Below are positions 25,622-34,666 of a stretch of 64,000 nucleotides of DNA, piece by piece. Within the stretch, counting starts at the first letter, position 1. Every line of letters starts with the position of its first letter. Origin of the DNA: Oceanimonas sp052119705 (GTDB taxonomy: Bacteria; Pseudomonadota; Gammaproteobacteria; Enterobacterales; Aeromonadaceae); NCBI RefSeq assembly GCF_052119705.1, contig NZ_JBGQOP010000002.1, forward strand, positions 201,874-265,873, given 5' to 3'. Under the pieces are notes generated by a model, which saw only the letters and a list, made by a program, of their open reading frames with translations, ran no database searches and was not told the DNA's origin. The position numbers and the translations under genes were made by a program.

Positions 25622-27538
25622 ATGTCAGAAGCTGTGCAAACCGAAACTCATGGTTTTCAAACCGAAGTTAAACAACTGCTCAACCTGATGGCTCATAGCC
25701 TGTATTCCAATAAAGAAGTTTTCTTGCGCGAATTGGTGTCTAACGCCGCCGACGCCGCGGACAAGTTACGCTTTAAGGCTTTGTCTCACGGTGAGCTGTA
25801 CGAAAATGACGGTGACTTGCGGGTACGATTAATCCTCGACCAAGAACAGAAAACGTTGACCATTTCCGATAATGGCATCGGTATGAACCGCGAAGAAATT
25901 ATCGATCATCTGGGTACCATAGCTAAGTCCGGCACCAAGGCCTTCTTCGGTCAGTTGTCTGGCGATCAGGCTAAAGACTCACAGTTGATCGGTCAGTTTG
26001 GCGTAGGCTTTTATTCTGCCTTTATCGTCGCCGACAAGGTGACGGTAGTAAGCCGTGCCGCGGGCCAGCCTGCGGATCAGGGCGTGCAGTGGGAGTCAGA
26101 CGGTGATGGTAGCTTCACCGTCGCCGAAGTAAATAAGCCGGGTCGCGGTACCGATGTTATCTTGCATCTACGTGACGCCGAGTTGGAGTTTTTAGACGAA
26201 TGGCGCTTGCGCAGCATTATCGGCAAATACTCGGATCACATCAGTGTGGCCGTGGAAATGTGGAAAGCCGGTGAGCCTGAGCAAACCGACGAAGACGGCA
26301 CCGTAACCGCCGCGGCGACGACAGGTGAGTGGGAGCAAGTGAACAAAGCCACCGCACTCTGGACCCGCTCTAAAAATGACGTAAGCGATGAAGAATACCA
26401 AGAATTCTACAAGCATATCTCCCACGATTGGCAAGATGCGCTGAGCTGGAGCCATAACAAGGTTGAAGGCAACCAAGAATACACCAGCCTGTTGTACGTA
26501 CCGGCCAAGGCGCCGTTTGATATGTATAACCGCGAGCAAAGCCATGGCCTGAAACTCTATGTGCAGCGTGTGTTCATTATGGATGACGCCGAACAATTTA
26601 TGCCAACATACTTACGTTTTGTGAAGGGTGTGCTCGATACCAACGACTTACCGTTGAACGTGTCTCGTGAAATCTTGCAAGACAACAAGATCACCGCGCA
26701 ATTGCGTAAAGCCTGCAGCAAGCGTGTGTTGTCTATGCTGGAAAAAATGGCCAAAGACGATGCCGAGCAGTACCAAGGTTTTTGGTCAGAATTCGGTAAC
26801 GTGCTGAAAGAAGGCCCAGCCGAAGACTACGGCAACCGCGAGCAAATCGCCGGTTTGCTGCGCTTTGCCAGCACCCACAATGATTCCGATGCACAAACCG
26901 TATCGCTGGCCGACTATATTTCGCGCATGCCTGAGGGCCAAGATAAGATTTATTACATTACCGCCGACAGTTTTGCCGCCGCTAATCACAGCCCGCACTT
27001 AGAGATCTTTCGCAAGAAGGGCATAGAAGTGCTGTTAATGTGGGAGCGTGTTGACGAATGGCTGATGAGCCACCTCAATGAGTTTGACGGCAAGCAGTTT
27101 GAGTCCGTCACTAAGGGTGAGCTGGACTTAGGCGATCTGGATGACGAAGAAACCAAAAAAGCCCAAGAAGAAGCCAAAGAAGCCTTGGCTCCTTTGTTGG
27201 AGCGTGTAAAAGCCGCCCTGGGCGAAGAGATTAAAGAAGTGCGTCTGACGCACCGTTTAACCAACACGCCTTCTTGTGTGGTAGCCGGTGAGCATGACAT
27301 GAGCACTCAGATGTTGAAGCTGATGCGCTCTGCTGGCCAAGCGGTGCCAGAGCAAAAGTACATTCTGGAGCTCAACCCCGAGCATACTTTAGTGAAGAAA
27401 TTAGAAACGCTGGAAGCAGGCGAGCAGTTCAATGAATGGTCACAGCTGCTGCTAGAGCAAGCGCAACTGGCCGAGCAGGGCGGTCTTAAAGATCCTGCCG
27501 CCTTCGTGGCTCGCGTCAACCGCTTGTTATTAGGCTAA
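25622..27538 (+). CDS. htpG: molecular chaperone HtpG (Hsp90)
   Basis: 638 residues from the ATG at 25622, 8 nt after GAGGA; the ATG at 25616 is only 2 nt from it. The GHKL ATPase domain has 'LVSNAADAADKLRF' (catalytic Glu position reads 'FLRELVSNA'), 'ISDNGIGM' and 'GQFGVGFYSAF'. The middle domain and the C-terminal dimerisation domain ('MSTQMLKLMRSAGQAVPEQKYILELNPEH') are complete. It helps remodel client proteins during stress. The order htpG-adk-hemH is conserved in enteric bacteria. Confidence 0.98.
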   Translation: MSEAVQTETHGFQTEVKQLLNLMAHSLYSNKEVFLRELVSNAADAADKLRFKALSHGELYENDGDLRVRLILDQEQKTLTISDNGIGMNREEIIDHLGTIAKSGTKAFFGQLSGDQAKDSQLIGQFGVGFYSAFIVADKVTVVSRAAGQPADQGVQWESDGDGSFTVAEVNKPGRGTDVILHLRDAELEFLDEWRLRSIIGKYSDHISVAVEMWKAGEPEQTDEDGTVTAAATTGEWEQVNKATALWTRSKNDVSDEEYQEFYKHISHDWQDALSWSHNKVEGNQEYTSLLYVPAKAPFDMYNREQSHGLKLYVQRVFIMDDAEQFMPTYLRFVKGVLDTNDLPLNVSREILQDNKITAQLRKACSKRVLSMLEKMAKDDAEQYQGFWSEFGNVLKEGPAEDYGNREQIAGLLRFASTHNDSDAQTVSLADYISRMPEGQDKIYYITADSFAAANHSPHLEIFRKKGIEVLLMWERVDEWLMSHLNEFDGKQFESVTKGELDLGDLDDEETKKAQEEAKEALAPLLERVKAALGEEIKEVRLTHRLTNTPSCVVAGEHDMSTQMLKLMRSAGQAVPEQKYILELNPEHTLVKKLETLEAGEQFNEWSQLLLEQAQLAEQGGLKDPAAFVARVNRLLLG

Positions 27539-27610
27539 GTTAAGCTAAGCAATCTAGCTTAACTTAGCAGCATTGTTGCATAACCAAACCCGGCCTCGGC
27601 CGGGTTTTTT
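27537..27610 (+). terminator. htpG terminator region (two hairpins)
   Basis: A perfect hairpin AAGTTAAGCTA/TAGCTTAACTT overlaps the stop region (27538-27564). It is followed by a GC-rich stem AACCCGGCC/GGCCGGGTT with a T6 tail at 27587-27610, the likely intrinsic terminator. Confidence 0.88.
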
Positions 27611-27643
27611 AGATCTAGAACTTAGTGCTAAGAGCAGACCCAT

Positions 27644-27832
27644 TTCTGCCACGGAAGAACACAGAATCCACGGAAAAATTAAGCCACAACCAGATCGACG
27701 AAAGATACGATCTTATTAATGGTAAGGGCTGTCTTCGTCCAGACTCGGGTTCTTGGCCCTTACCCATCCATGCTCCCTTTCAGAACTGATCACTATTTTT
27801 CCGTGTTCTTCTGTGGATTCAGTGGCGAGAAG
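27644..27832. repeat. intergenic element with CACnGAA-type inverted ends (copy 1)
   Basis: The left arm (27644-27679) and the right arm (27795-27832, inverted) each carry three CAC(G/A/T)GAA units ending in GGAAAAAT. Between them is a hairpin GTAAGGGC/GCCCTTAC. The left arm is nearly identical to the one at 46855-46890. It fills most of the htpG-adk gap and has no open frame. Confidence 0.7.
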
Positions 27833-27851
27833 TCTCGAAGGTTCTGTTTTA

Positions 27852-27872
27852 GCTGGGTGCTGGGCGCTGATA
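27852..27872. repeat. GCTnGGC heptamers (copy 1)
   Basis: Three tandem 7-bp units read gctgggt, gctgggc, gctgata, preceded by 'tgtttta'. A longer array with the same lead-in lies at 59225-59258. Confidence 0.55.
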
Positions 27873-27981
27873 TCTCATCAATAAGTCTAACTTAAGGATG
27901 CTGTTACTTGTCCCGATGGCGGTGTCGTGACACAATCGTGACCCAAATTTTGAAATTTCTAATCGAGAAGAGGACGCTGTT

Positions 27982-28626
27982 ATGCGCATCGTTTTGTTGG
28001 GTGCTCCCGGCGCGGGCAAAGGAACGCAGGCTCAGTTCATCATGGAGAAGTTCGGGATTCCACAAATCTCCACCGGTGACATGCTGCGTGCAGCCATTAA
28101 AGCTGGCACTCCGCTTGGTTTAAAAGCGAAAGAAGTGATGGATCAAGGCCAATTGGTCTCTGACGATCTCATTATTGGCTTAGTGAAAGAGCGCATCGCG
28201 CAAGATGACTGTGCGAAAGGCTTCTTGCTCGATGGTTTTCCACGCACCATTCCTCAGGCAGATGCCATGAAGGAAGCGGGCGTGGTCATCGATAACGTGT
28301 TGGAATTTGCCGTGCCAGACGAAGAAATCGTCAAGCGCATGAGCGGCCGTCGTGTACACCCAGGTTCAGGTCGTGTGTACCATTTGGTATACAACCCACC
28401 TAAGGTGGAAGGCAAAGACGACGTGACAGGTGAAGACTTGGCTATTCGTGTGGACGATGAAGAGAGCACGGTACGTAAGCGCTTGAGCATCTACCACGAA
28501 CAAACCGAGCCTTTGGTGGCTTATTATCAAGCTGCCGCCGCGGCGGGTGAAACCCAATACCATGCGATCGACGGTACTCAACCGGTTGATGCTGTGGGCA
28601 AAGAGCTGGCCAAGATCCTTTCTTGA
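27982..28626 (+). CDS. adk: adenylate kinase
   Basis: 214 residues, the exact usual length. P-loop 'GAPGAGKGTQ', 'STGDMLRAAI', the AMP site 'LLDGFPRTIPQA', the LID region (about 121-158, without zinc Cys residues: 'RRVHPGSGRVYH') and 'RVDDEESTVRKRLSIY' are all present. It interconverts ATP + AMP and 2 ADP. AGAGGA precedes the ATG. It has its own terminator. Confidence 0.99.
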   Translation: MRIVLLGAPGAGKGTQAQFIMEKFGIPQISTGDMLRAAIKAGTPLGLKAKEVMDQGQLVSDDLIIGLVKERIAQDDCAKGFLLDGFPRTIPQADAMKEAGVVIDNVLEFAVPDEEIVKRMSGRRVHPGSGRVYHLVYNPPKVEGKDDVTGEDLAIRVDDEESTVRKRLSIYHEQTEPLVAYYQAAAAAGETQYHAIDGTQPVDAVGKELAKILS

Positions 28627-28631
28627 TTGGC

Positions 28632-28664
28632 AAAAAAGCCGAGCGTTTGCGCTCGGCTTTTTTA
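28632..28664 (+). terminator. terminator after adk
   Basis: The stem AAAGCCGAGCG/CGCTCGGCTTT with a 4-nt loop and a T run, 6 bp after the stop. Confidence 0.92.
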
Positions 28665-28752
28665 TACTGATGTCGCTTTGACACTCATAACTTTAGTTCG
28701 GCCACCCTCTGGTCTATCCGCATAAATCCTCTGTCTGATTAATCCTCAAATA

Positions 28753-29733
28753 ATGGGTAACAAAGTGAAAACAGGTGTGTTACTGGTCAATCTGGGTACG
28801 CCCACGGCTCCTACAGCAAAAGCGGTGCGCACATTTTTGGCGCAATTTTTACATGACTATCGAGTGGTCGATCTGCCGCGCATGATCTGGTGCCCTATCT
28901 TACATGGCATTATTTTACCGTTTCGCTCACCTAAAGTTGCAAAGCTCTATGCGTCGGTGTGGATGGAGGAAGGCTCCCCCTTGATGGTGATCAGCCGTCG
29001 CCAACAAGTCGCGCTCAGCCAGATGTTGCAAGATGCCGGCATAGATATGCCAGTGGCGTTAGGCATGAGTTATGGCGAGCCTTCTATTAATACTGCTTGG
29101 CAAGAATTAAAAGCAGCAGGTGTCGACCGCGTCATTATTTTGCCTCTTTACCCTCAGTATTCGGTAAGCACCTCGGCGTCGGTATTTGATAGCTGGGCGA
29201 AACTGATGAAAAAAGAGCGTCGTTTGCCGGCATTTCGCTTTATTCGCGATTACCACGATAACCACGGCTACATTAAAGCCTTGGCGGAGTCGGTGCGTGC
29301 CAGCTGGCAAGAGCACGGCCAAAGCGAGTTATTGTTGTTGTCTTATCACGGTATTCCGAAGCGTTTTGAAGACCAAGGTGACCCGTATGGCCAGCAGTGC
29401 CATCGCACCTCTGAGCTGTTGGCCGCCGAGTTAGGCTTGGCTGCGCATCAGTGGCGCACTACCTTTCAGTCGCGTTTTGGTCGTGAAGAATGGCTGCAGC
29501 CCTATACCGATGAAACCATGGAGAAGCTGCCCGGCGAGGGCATTAAAAACATCAGCGTTATTTGCCCTGCGTTTTCTGCCGATTGCTTAGAAACATTAGA
29601 AGAAATTTCCAGTGAAAACAAAGAGTACTTTTTGGCAGCGGGGGGCGAGCAATATCATTATATTCCTGCCCTAAACGATAATCCGGCGCATATTCGTATG
29701 ATGATGGATTTGGTGTGTAAGGAAATAGCTTAA
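28753..29733 (+). CDS. hemH: ferrochelatase
   Basis: 326 residues. The N-terminal 'GVLLVNLGTPTAPTAKAVRTFL', 'GMSYGEPSI', the catalytic-His segment 'LLLSYHGIPKRF' and the C-terminal 'CPAFSADCLETLEEI' are typical. It inserts ferrous iron into protoporphyrin IX, the last step of heme synthesis, at the inner membrane. The ATG at 28753 has no clear ribosome site; a GTG at 28765 (MKTGVLLVN) is an alternative. Confidence 0.97.
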   Translation: MGNKVKTGVLLVNLGTPTAPTAKAVRTFLAQFLHDYRVVDLPRMIWCPILHGIILPFRSPKVAKLYASVWMEEGSPLMVISRRQQVALSQMLQDAGIDMPVALGMSYGEPSINTAWQELKAAGVDRVIILPLYPQYSVSTSASVFDSWAKLMKKERRLPAFRFIRDYHDNHGYIKALAESVRASWQEHGQSELLLLSYHGIPKRFEDQGDPYGQQCHRTSELLAAELGLAAHQWRTTFQSRFGREEWLQPYTDETMEKLPGEGIKNISVICPAFSADCLETLEEISSENKEYFLAAGGEQYHYIPALNDNPAHIRMMMDLVCKEIA

Positions 29734-29767
29734 AATACAGCCATAAGCCATAAAAAAAAGACAATCT

Positions 29768-29817
29768 AAACCGAAATACAGTGCCGAGGATCTGGCGCTG
29801 TGTTTCGGTTTTTTTTG
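29768..29817 (+). terminator. terminator after hemH
   Basis: A long stem, AAACCGAAA-ACAG-GCC paired with GGC-CTGT-TTTCGGTTT, followed by T8. Confidence 0.85.
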
Positions 29818-29830
29818 TAGCCGCCCATTT

Positions 29831-29921
29831 CTTCGGTGAAGAGACGGCCACCTTGTAACCAATTGAATCTATTGACGTTAAAGTCACTGAAACATGGCTG
29901 AACCTATGGGTAATCAGGTAA
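29831..29921 (+). repeat. dispersed 91-bp repeat, copy 1
   Basis: It begins with a CTTCGG/GAAGAG-type motif and ends TAATCAGGTAA. It matches 45075-45170 over nearly its whole length with a small insertion and scattered substitutions. It lies right after the hemH terminator and has no open frame of note. Confidence 0.8.
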
Positions 29922-30023
29922 ACCCGAGTATTTAAGCCTGAGTATTTAAACCTACAGTCCTCAAGTCAAATCGACCTCGACTTTCCTTACTCTCATCAGC
30001 AGTGCGCATTAACCGCTAGCTTT

Positions 30024-30467
30024 TTAATGACGCCGACTCTTCTTACATAAACGTAAAGTACTGCAGACCATATGCGATCCTTTCCAACACACGACGGCAG
30101 CAATGCTGGGGCTGGTTATGGCTTGCTCGATTAGCTGTGAGGACGCTTGTCTCGCATCAATAACACGGGCAGGATTAATACCGGCGTTAATAAGCAGCTG
30201 ACGAGATAAAGGAGCAGGGGCGTTGGCGACTAAGATCCACCCTTGATTACCTTGACTGATCAGCGCCAAATTGCTGAGTAAGCCTGCTTGTTGCGTCGGG
30301 CTCCAGTGGCTGATATTGACGGTAGAAGTGGGTATCTGGCTTGATGTTAGTGAGTGACTATCTTGAGTCGTCATAGCAAGCGTGCCCCAAGCCAGAGATA
30401 AACCGGTTTTAGATGAAGCCGTCATAGATAGACAAGGTGAGGAGTGAGATAGCAGCATAGTGGCCAT
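30024..30467 (-). CDS. SulA-like SOS cell-division inhibitor
   Basis: A 147-residue protein. The central part, 'QQAGLLSNLALISQGNQGWILVANAPAPLSRQLLINAG' followed by 'SIAAVVCW', matches the SulA/RecA-like fold region that binds FtsZ in E. coli. The N terminus differs and the C-terminal tail is short compared with the 169-residue E. coli protein. A perfect LexA-type box lies 29 bp upstream, which strongly supports an SOS role. It is divergent from a DUF4250 gene. Confidence 0.75.
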   Translation of the reverse strand: MATMLLSHSSPCLSMTASSKTGLSLAWGTLAMTTQDSHSLTSSQIPTSTVNISHWSPTQQAGLLSNLALISQGNQGWILVANAPAPLSRQLLINAGINPARVIDARQASSQLIEQAITSPSIAAVVCWKGSHMVCSTLRLCKKSRRH

Positions 30468-30495
30468 AAGCAGTTTGCGTTCCTGTGGTTAACTA

Positions 30496-30511
30496 CTGTG
30501 TATCCATACAG
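30496..30511. promoter_or_regulatory. LexA (SOS) box
   Basis: CTGTGTATCCATACAG matches CTGT-N8-ACAG exactly and extends to the palindrome TACTGT...ACAGTA. It lies in the promoter region of the SulA-like gene. Confidence 0.9.
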
Positions 30512-30543
30512 TAATGATCATTCACAAAGAGATCAAGTAAACA

Positions 30544-30559
30544 CTGGTTAAATTCACAG
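30544..30559. promoter_or_regulatory. possible second, weaker LexA box
   Basis: CTGGTTAAATTCACAG fits CTG-N10-CAG. Its centre is 48 bp from the strong box and it is nearer the DUF4250 gene. Confidence 0.45.
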
Positions 30560-30646
30560 TATTTAGAGGTGATGATCATTAACCATTAGCTAAGGCCAAG
30601 CAGGGCGGGGCTTGTTGATTTTTTATTAACTTAAGGAGCAGTAAAT

Positions 30647-30856
30647 ATGGACAAGACACAACTCGAAACCATGGACAGTTTCATGGTGCTGAGTATTTTA
30701 AATGAGAAACTGCGCTTAGAATGCGACAGCCTAAGCACGTTAATCTCGCAATTTGAACTGGATACCCAGTGGTTGATTGCCAGCATGAGTCAGATTGGCT
30801 ACCAATATGATGCCATCAGTAATCAATTTAAGCCGATCCCCTGCCAGTCAGTGTGA
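30647..30856 (+). CDS. DUF4250 family small protein
   Basis: A 69-residue soluble protein: 'METMDSFMVLSILNEKLR'-like start (MDKTQLETMDSFMVLSILN), 'LECDSLSTLISQFELD' and 'SQIGYQYDAISNQFKPI'. This is the pattern I associate with DUF4250, a small family with no assigned function. AAGGAG lies before the ATG. It is divergent from the SulA-like gene, and the weak second SOS box could reach it. Confidence 0.75.
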   Translation: MDKTQLETMDSFMVLSILNEKLRLECDSLSTLISQFELDTQWLIASMSQIGYQYDAISNQFKPIPCQSV

Positions 30857-30950
30857 GCTTTATGACGTAACTTCTATGGCTTACCTTTTTTAACTAAAAG
30901 GCGGCGTGCTAACCTGAATGATTCATTTACCCCGTAAACGAGAGGCAATT

Positions 30951-31628
30951 ATGGACGCAGAATTTTGGCATCAGCGCTGGCAAACGGCGCGCATTGGTTT
31001 TCATCGAGAGCAGATTAACGCGCAACTTACTCAAGAGTGGCCAACGCTTGCTCTCGCCAAACCGAGCCAAGTGCTGGTGCCTCTATGCGGTAAAAGCAAA
31101 GATATGTTATGGCTCGCCGAACGGGGCCATAAAGTGAGCGGTTTTGAATTATCGCCCTTGGCGGTAGCGGATTTTTTTGCTGAGGCGAATCTAACCCCCA
31201 CCCAAACTGCCGTTGGCCCTTACCAATGTTGGCAAGCCGAGCAGTTACACATTTATCAGGGTGACTTTTTTCAGATAGATAAGTTTCAGGCGCATCATCT
31301 CGGGCAACAATTTGATGCCGGCTACGACAGAGCCGCCTTAATTGCCTTGCCTAAAGAGATGCGAGCGCAATATGTCGAACTGTTAGCTCGTCTACTCAAA
31401 CCTGGTGCCAGCTTATTGTTAATCACAGTACATTATGCGCCTGAGCAACAGCAAGCTCCGCCATTTTCCATTGATGAACAAGCGGTATTCGCTTTGTTTA
31501 CCCCTTACTTCACCGTAGCACTGCGCAGCAAAATGAAAGAAGGCCACGCCAACCCGAGAGTGGCCAGCGGTGAACTGAGCTTTTTCGATGAACTGTGTTT
31601 CGTGTTGGTTAGAAATAGTGAAGAGTAA
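30951..31628 (+). CDS. tpm: thiopurine S-methyltransferase
   Basis: 225 residues from the ATG at 30951, preceded by AGAGG. SAM-dependent methyltransferase motifs are present: 'FWHQRWQTARIGFHREQIN' at the N terminus, 'VLVPLCGKSKDMLWLAERGHKVSGFELSP' (motif I) and 'AGYDRAALIALPKEMR'. Bacterial TPMTs methylate thiopurines and also selenium and tellurium species. The end, 'LVRNSEE' plus stop, is written in a degenerate heptamer array (gtgaaga gtaattg). Confidence 0.93.
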   Translation: MDAEFWHQRWQTARIGFHREQINAQLTQEWPTLALAKPSQVLVPLCGKSKDMLWLAERGHKVSGFELSPLAVADFFAEANLTPTQTAVGPYQCWQAEQLHIYQGDFFQIDKFQAHHLGQQFDAGYDRAALIALPKEMRAQYVELLARLLKPGASLLLITVHYAPEQQQAPPFSIDEQAVFALFTPYFTVALRSKMKEGHANPRVASGELSFFDELCFVLVRNSEE

Positions 31629-31640
31629 TTGGTCATTAGT
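31618..31640. repeat. short heptamer array over the tpm stop
   Basis: About three units (gtgaaga, gtaattg, gtcatta) cover the final codons and stop of tpm. It is degenerate, so only moderate support. Confidence 0.5.
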
Positions 31641-31740
31641 CTTGCGAGAAGTGCCACGACGCGGCGATCCATGTTTTAGCCTAGCGCAGCCTGCAGGGTG
31701 GCGTAAAGCTAACATGAAATCTTGATGTTCAACCGCGTAT

Positions 31741-32508
31741 CTACACTAGCACCGGGTGGCCGTGGGGGCTGTGTAAGAGTTGAGCTTGATAGCCAAAATA
31801 TTGTTCTATATTTGCGGTTGTTAGTACATGCTCGGGGGTGCCTTGGCTAACAATCTGACCGGCATAGAGCAGCACCAGTTGATCGCCATAGCGCGCCGCT
31901 AAATTAAGATCGTGCACTATGATAAGTACCGCACAGCCCTCATTGGCCAAACGGCGTGCCTCACTCAATAAGCCATGTTGCTGGCCCAAGTCTAGCGCCG
32001 AGGTGGGTTCATCTAATAATAAGAGTCGCTGTGCGGTCGGCCCCACTAACTGCGCCAATACTCGCGCAAAATGCACCCGCTGCTTTTCACCGCCCGACAA
32101 TCTGGGATAAGGCGCATCGCGTAAGTGCCATACCTGCGCTTGGTGCATGCATTGCTCGATAATAGGCAGGTTTTCGCATTCAGCCGTAACATGGGGAATA
32201 CGGCCTAAGCTGACCACTTCCCGTGCCAGAAAAGGAAACTGCAAGCTGGATTGCTGGGGCAAGACCGCGAGTTGGCGGGCTAAGGCTTGACGACACCACA
32301 GATGACGTGGGCGGCCAAAAAAGCACACTTCGCCGCTGGGCATATATTCGCCAGCCACACATTTAAACAAGCTACTTTTACCGGCACCGTTGGCCCCAAT
32401 TAAGGCAGTGACCTGGCCGTCATGCAGCTGCAAATTAATGTCGTGTAATAAGGTGCGCTTTTGCAGCGTTAAGCTAAGTTCGGTTATCTCGAGTAAAGGC
32501 GTATTCAT
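31741..32508 (-). CDS. hmuV: heme ABC transporter ATPase
   Basis: 255 residues from the ATG at 32508, which overlaps the hmuU stop (ATGA). Walker A 'GANGAGKSSLF', signature 'LSGGEKQRVHFARVL', Walker B 'LLLLDEPTSALD' and the switch His in 'IIVHDLN' are intact. It powers heme import through HmuU. A longer frame to 32547 reads into hmuU and is not used. Confidence 0.95.
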   Translation of the reverse strand: MNTPLLEITELSLTLQKRTLLHDINLQLHDGQVTALIGANGAGKSSLFKCVAGEYMPSGEVCFFGRPRHLWCRQALARQLAVLPQQSSLQFPFLAREVVSLGRIPHVTAECENLPIIEQCMHQAQVWHLRDAPYPRLSGGEKQRVHFARVLAQLVGPTAQRLLLLDEPTSALDLGQQHGLLSEARRLANEGCAVLIIVHDLNLAARYGDQLVLLYAGQIVSQGTPEHVLTTANIEQYFGYQAQLLHSPHGHPVLV

Positions 32509-33521
32509 GCTAAGCCAAGGCCTCGTTTTTGTTTTAACAACAGCCATAAGAAGAAAGGCGCGCCGAGCAAGGCGGTGATAATGCCCACCGGCATTTCAGC
32601 CGGAGCGGCAATGGTGCGCGCCAGCATATCCGCCAGTAATAATAACCAGGCCCCCAGTAGCGCAGATAAGGGCAGTAAACGCCGATGATCGGGCCCCGCC
32701 ACTAAGCGCACCAAGTGCGGCACCACTAAACCCACAAAGCCGATAATGCCTACGGCTGCCACAGTTACCCCCACCGCAATGGCGGCCAATATTACTAGGC
32801 GCCGTTTCAGTGCTTGTACCTCTATGCCTAAGTGGCTGGCTTCTGCTTCACCCAAGGCTAAGGCGTTCAGCGCATGGGCGTGACGGCGCAATAATAAGGT
32901 TAATACCAAGGCCGTGCTCAGCACCAGTGCCAGCTGATAAGGATCACTTTGGGCCATGGAGCCCATCTGCCACAGGGTGAGGTCGCGCAGTGTTTGGTCG
33001 TCGGCCAAATAGTTTAGCAAGCCTAAAATGCCGCCACTTAGAGCACCAATGGCCACCCCTGCGAGCAGCAAGATACTGACCGAGGTTCCTTGAGCGGTAC
33101 GGGCGAGGCGATACACCACTAAGGTGGTCACTAAGCCCCCCACAAACGCCATAAAAGAGGTGACACTGGCGCCTAACCAAGCCGGCAACAGCGCGCTAAA
33201 AGGAGCCAATATCACCATGGATACTGCCGCCCCAAGGGCTGCACCGCCCGACACACCAATGATCCCAGGATCGGCTAAGGGGTTTCGAAACAGGCCCTGC
33301 ATAATGGCACCACAAATGGCTAAAATGGCACCCACCCCCAAACATAATAAGGTGCGGGGCAGACGAATATGCACCAGCACCAGCTGCTCGGTGGCGGTGA
33401 GCCGCCAAGGGTTCACCAAGTTGCTAATATCCAGCGCCATGGGGCCGGTGGCCAGCGAGCTAACGCCGGTGAGTACCACTAAGCCCAGCAGCAGGGTGGG
33501 CCAAACCGTAGTGCGGTTCAT
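32505..33521 (-). CDS. hmuU: heme ABC transporter permease
   Basis: A 338-residue FecCD-family permease with about ten membrane helices: 'IRLPRTLLCLGVGAILAICGAIMQGLFRNPLADPGIIGVSGGAALGA' and 'GIIGFVGLVVPHLVRLVAGPDHRRLLP' are hallmarks. It moves heme across the inner membrane together with HmuV and HmuT. It overlaps both neighbours by 4 bp (ATGA), so the three genes form a tight operon. Confidence 0.95.
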   Translation of the reverse strand: MNRTTVWPTLLLGLVVLTGVSSLATGPMALDISNLVNPWRLTATEQLVLVHIRLPRTLLCLGVGAILAICGAIMQGLFRNPLADPGIIGVSGGAALGAAVSMVILAPFSALLPAWLGASVTSFMAFVGGLVTTLVVYRLARTAQGTSVSILLLAGVAIGALSGGILGLLNYLADDQTLRDLTLWQMGSMAQSDPYQLALVLSTALVLTLLLRRHAHALNALALGEAEASHLGIEVQALKRRLVILAAIAVGVTVAAVGIIGFVGLVVPHLVRLVAGPDHRRLLPLSALLGAWLLLLADMLARTIAAPAEMPVGIITALLGAPFFLWLLLKQKRGLGLA

Positions 33522-34414
33522 TCTGGTGTCTGCGCATGTGCGGTTAACGCATCTTGTGTTAACGAATGCAGTGCCAAGTTATCAGGTGCCAGCCAATCCT
33601 GCTGCAAGCGCTCGGCCTCACTTAGGGTGCTCAAACCAAAACCGCCAATTAAGGCCTTACCGTTAATCGCCACTATGACCTTATGCTGCGCGGCGGGGGT
33701 GTGGCTCAGTAGTGGAAACTGCTGAAAAATTTGCCCTGAGTCCGCCCCTTGGGTGAGATGGCGCCGACTGATCAAAATCACCTCCGGCGCCATGGCCACT
33801 AACGCTTCCATGGCCACCGGCTTATAGCCTTCCACTTGTGTGCTGGCCGGATTCATACCCCCAGCCACTTGGATCAAGCTGTCTGCCAACGTGTGCCGCC
33901 CGGCAATTTGCACGTTATTGCCTTCACCCAATAATAAAAAAATGGTGCGCTTAGGCGAGTCTATTGGCCGTTCGCGCAGGGCAATGGCTCTTTGTTGAAC
34001 GGCGTCGTGTAAGGCTTGGGCTTGGGGGGCGCGGTCGAGTAATTCGCCTAAGCGGATAATATTGCGCTGTAACTGGGCAATGGTCATGGCCTCGGGCAGG
34101 GCCTCTACTTGCACGCCAGCTTGGCGCACTAGTGACAATGCCGTTTGCGGGCCCATTTCTTTACTGCCAATCACTAAGCTGGGTTGAGTCGAGAGCATAC
34201 CTTCGGCGCTCAATTGGCGGTGATAGCCTAAGCGGGGTAATTCACTGCCTGCGGGCAATTCACTGGTACTGTCGACGGCCACCAATTGCGGCTCGGCATC
34301 CAGCGCCACGACTAATTCGGTGATACTGCTGCCGGCACTCACCAAGCGGGCCGGCTCCGCGCCCATGCTGGGCGTACTGAGCAATATCAGCATTAACCAA
34401 CCGCGTGTTCTCAT
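33518..34414 (-). CDS. hmuT: periplasmic heme-binding protein
   Basis: 298 residues with a signal peptide (MRTRGWLMLILLSTPSMGA). The TroA/PeriplaBP_2 fold is shown by 'RLVSAGSSITELVVALDAEPQLVAVDSTS', 'LPRLGYHRQLSAEGMLSTQPSLVIGS' with the Tyr usually ligating heme, and 'ILISRRHLTQG'. It hands heme to HmuUV. AAAGGA precedes the ATG. It is the first gene of hmuTUV, transcribed away from the receptor gene. Confidence 0.94.
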   Translation of the reverse strand: MRTRGWLMLILLSTPSMGAEPARLVSAGSSITELVVALDAEPQLVAVDSTSELPAGSELPRLGYHRQLSAEGMLSTQPSLVIGSKEMGPQTALSLVRQAGVQVEALPEAMTIAQLQRNIIRLGELLDRAPQAQALHDAVQQRAIALRERPIDSPKRTIFLLLGEGNNVQIAGRHTLADSLIQVAGGMNPASTQVEGYKPVAMEALVAMAPEVILISRRHLTQGADSGQIFQQFPLLSHTPAAQHKVIVAINGKALIGGFGLSTLSEAERLQQDWLAPDNLALHSLTQDALTAHAQTPE

Positions 34415-34590
34415 GGTTCATCCTTTATTGAAATGGGTGTCACTTTGTGTGTGAGGGCCAAAATTCGCGGTTATCTTTCCAACACATTCGTATTGCATCT
34501 AACCAAAATATGCATTCACAAAAAATAAGCCTGCTCACGATTTAGTAGCCTAAGAGTACGGATAATTCATCCAATGTCTATCACTAATCT

Positions 34591-34610
34591 TAATGATAAT
34601 GAATTGCATT
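34591..34610. promoter_or_regulatory. Fur-box-like site between hmuT and the receptor gene
   Basis: TAATGATAATGAATTGCATT resembles GATAATGATAATCATTATC in most positions. It sits in the divergent promoter region, so iron-dependent repression of both heme operons is likely. Confidence 0.65.
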
Positions 34611-34666
34611 CAGTTTTTAGTTGTATTAGCCTGCAGCCTGTTAAATTTCAGGAACAAGGATAAATC

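Noticed and set aside
25462..25671. Small open frame before htpG
   Set aside because: It overlaps the htpG start region in another frame and shows no protein-like features.
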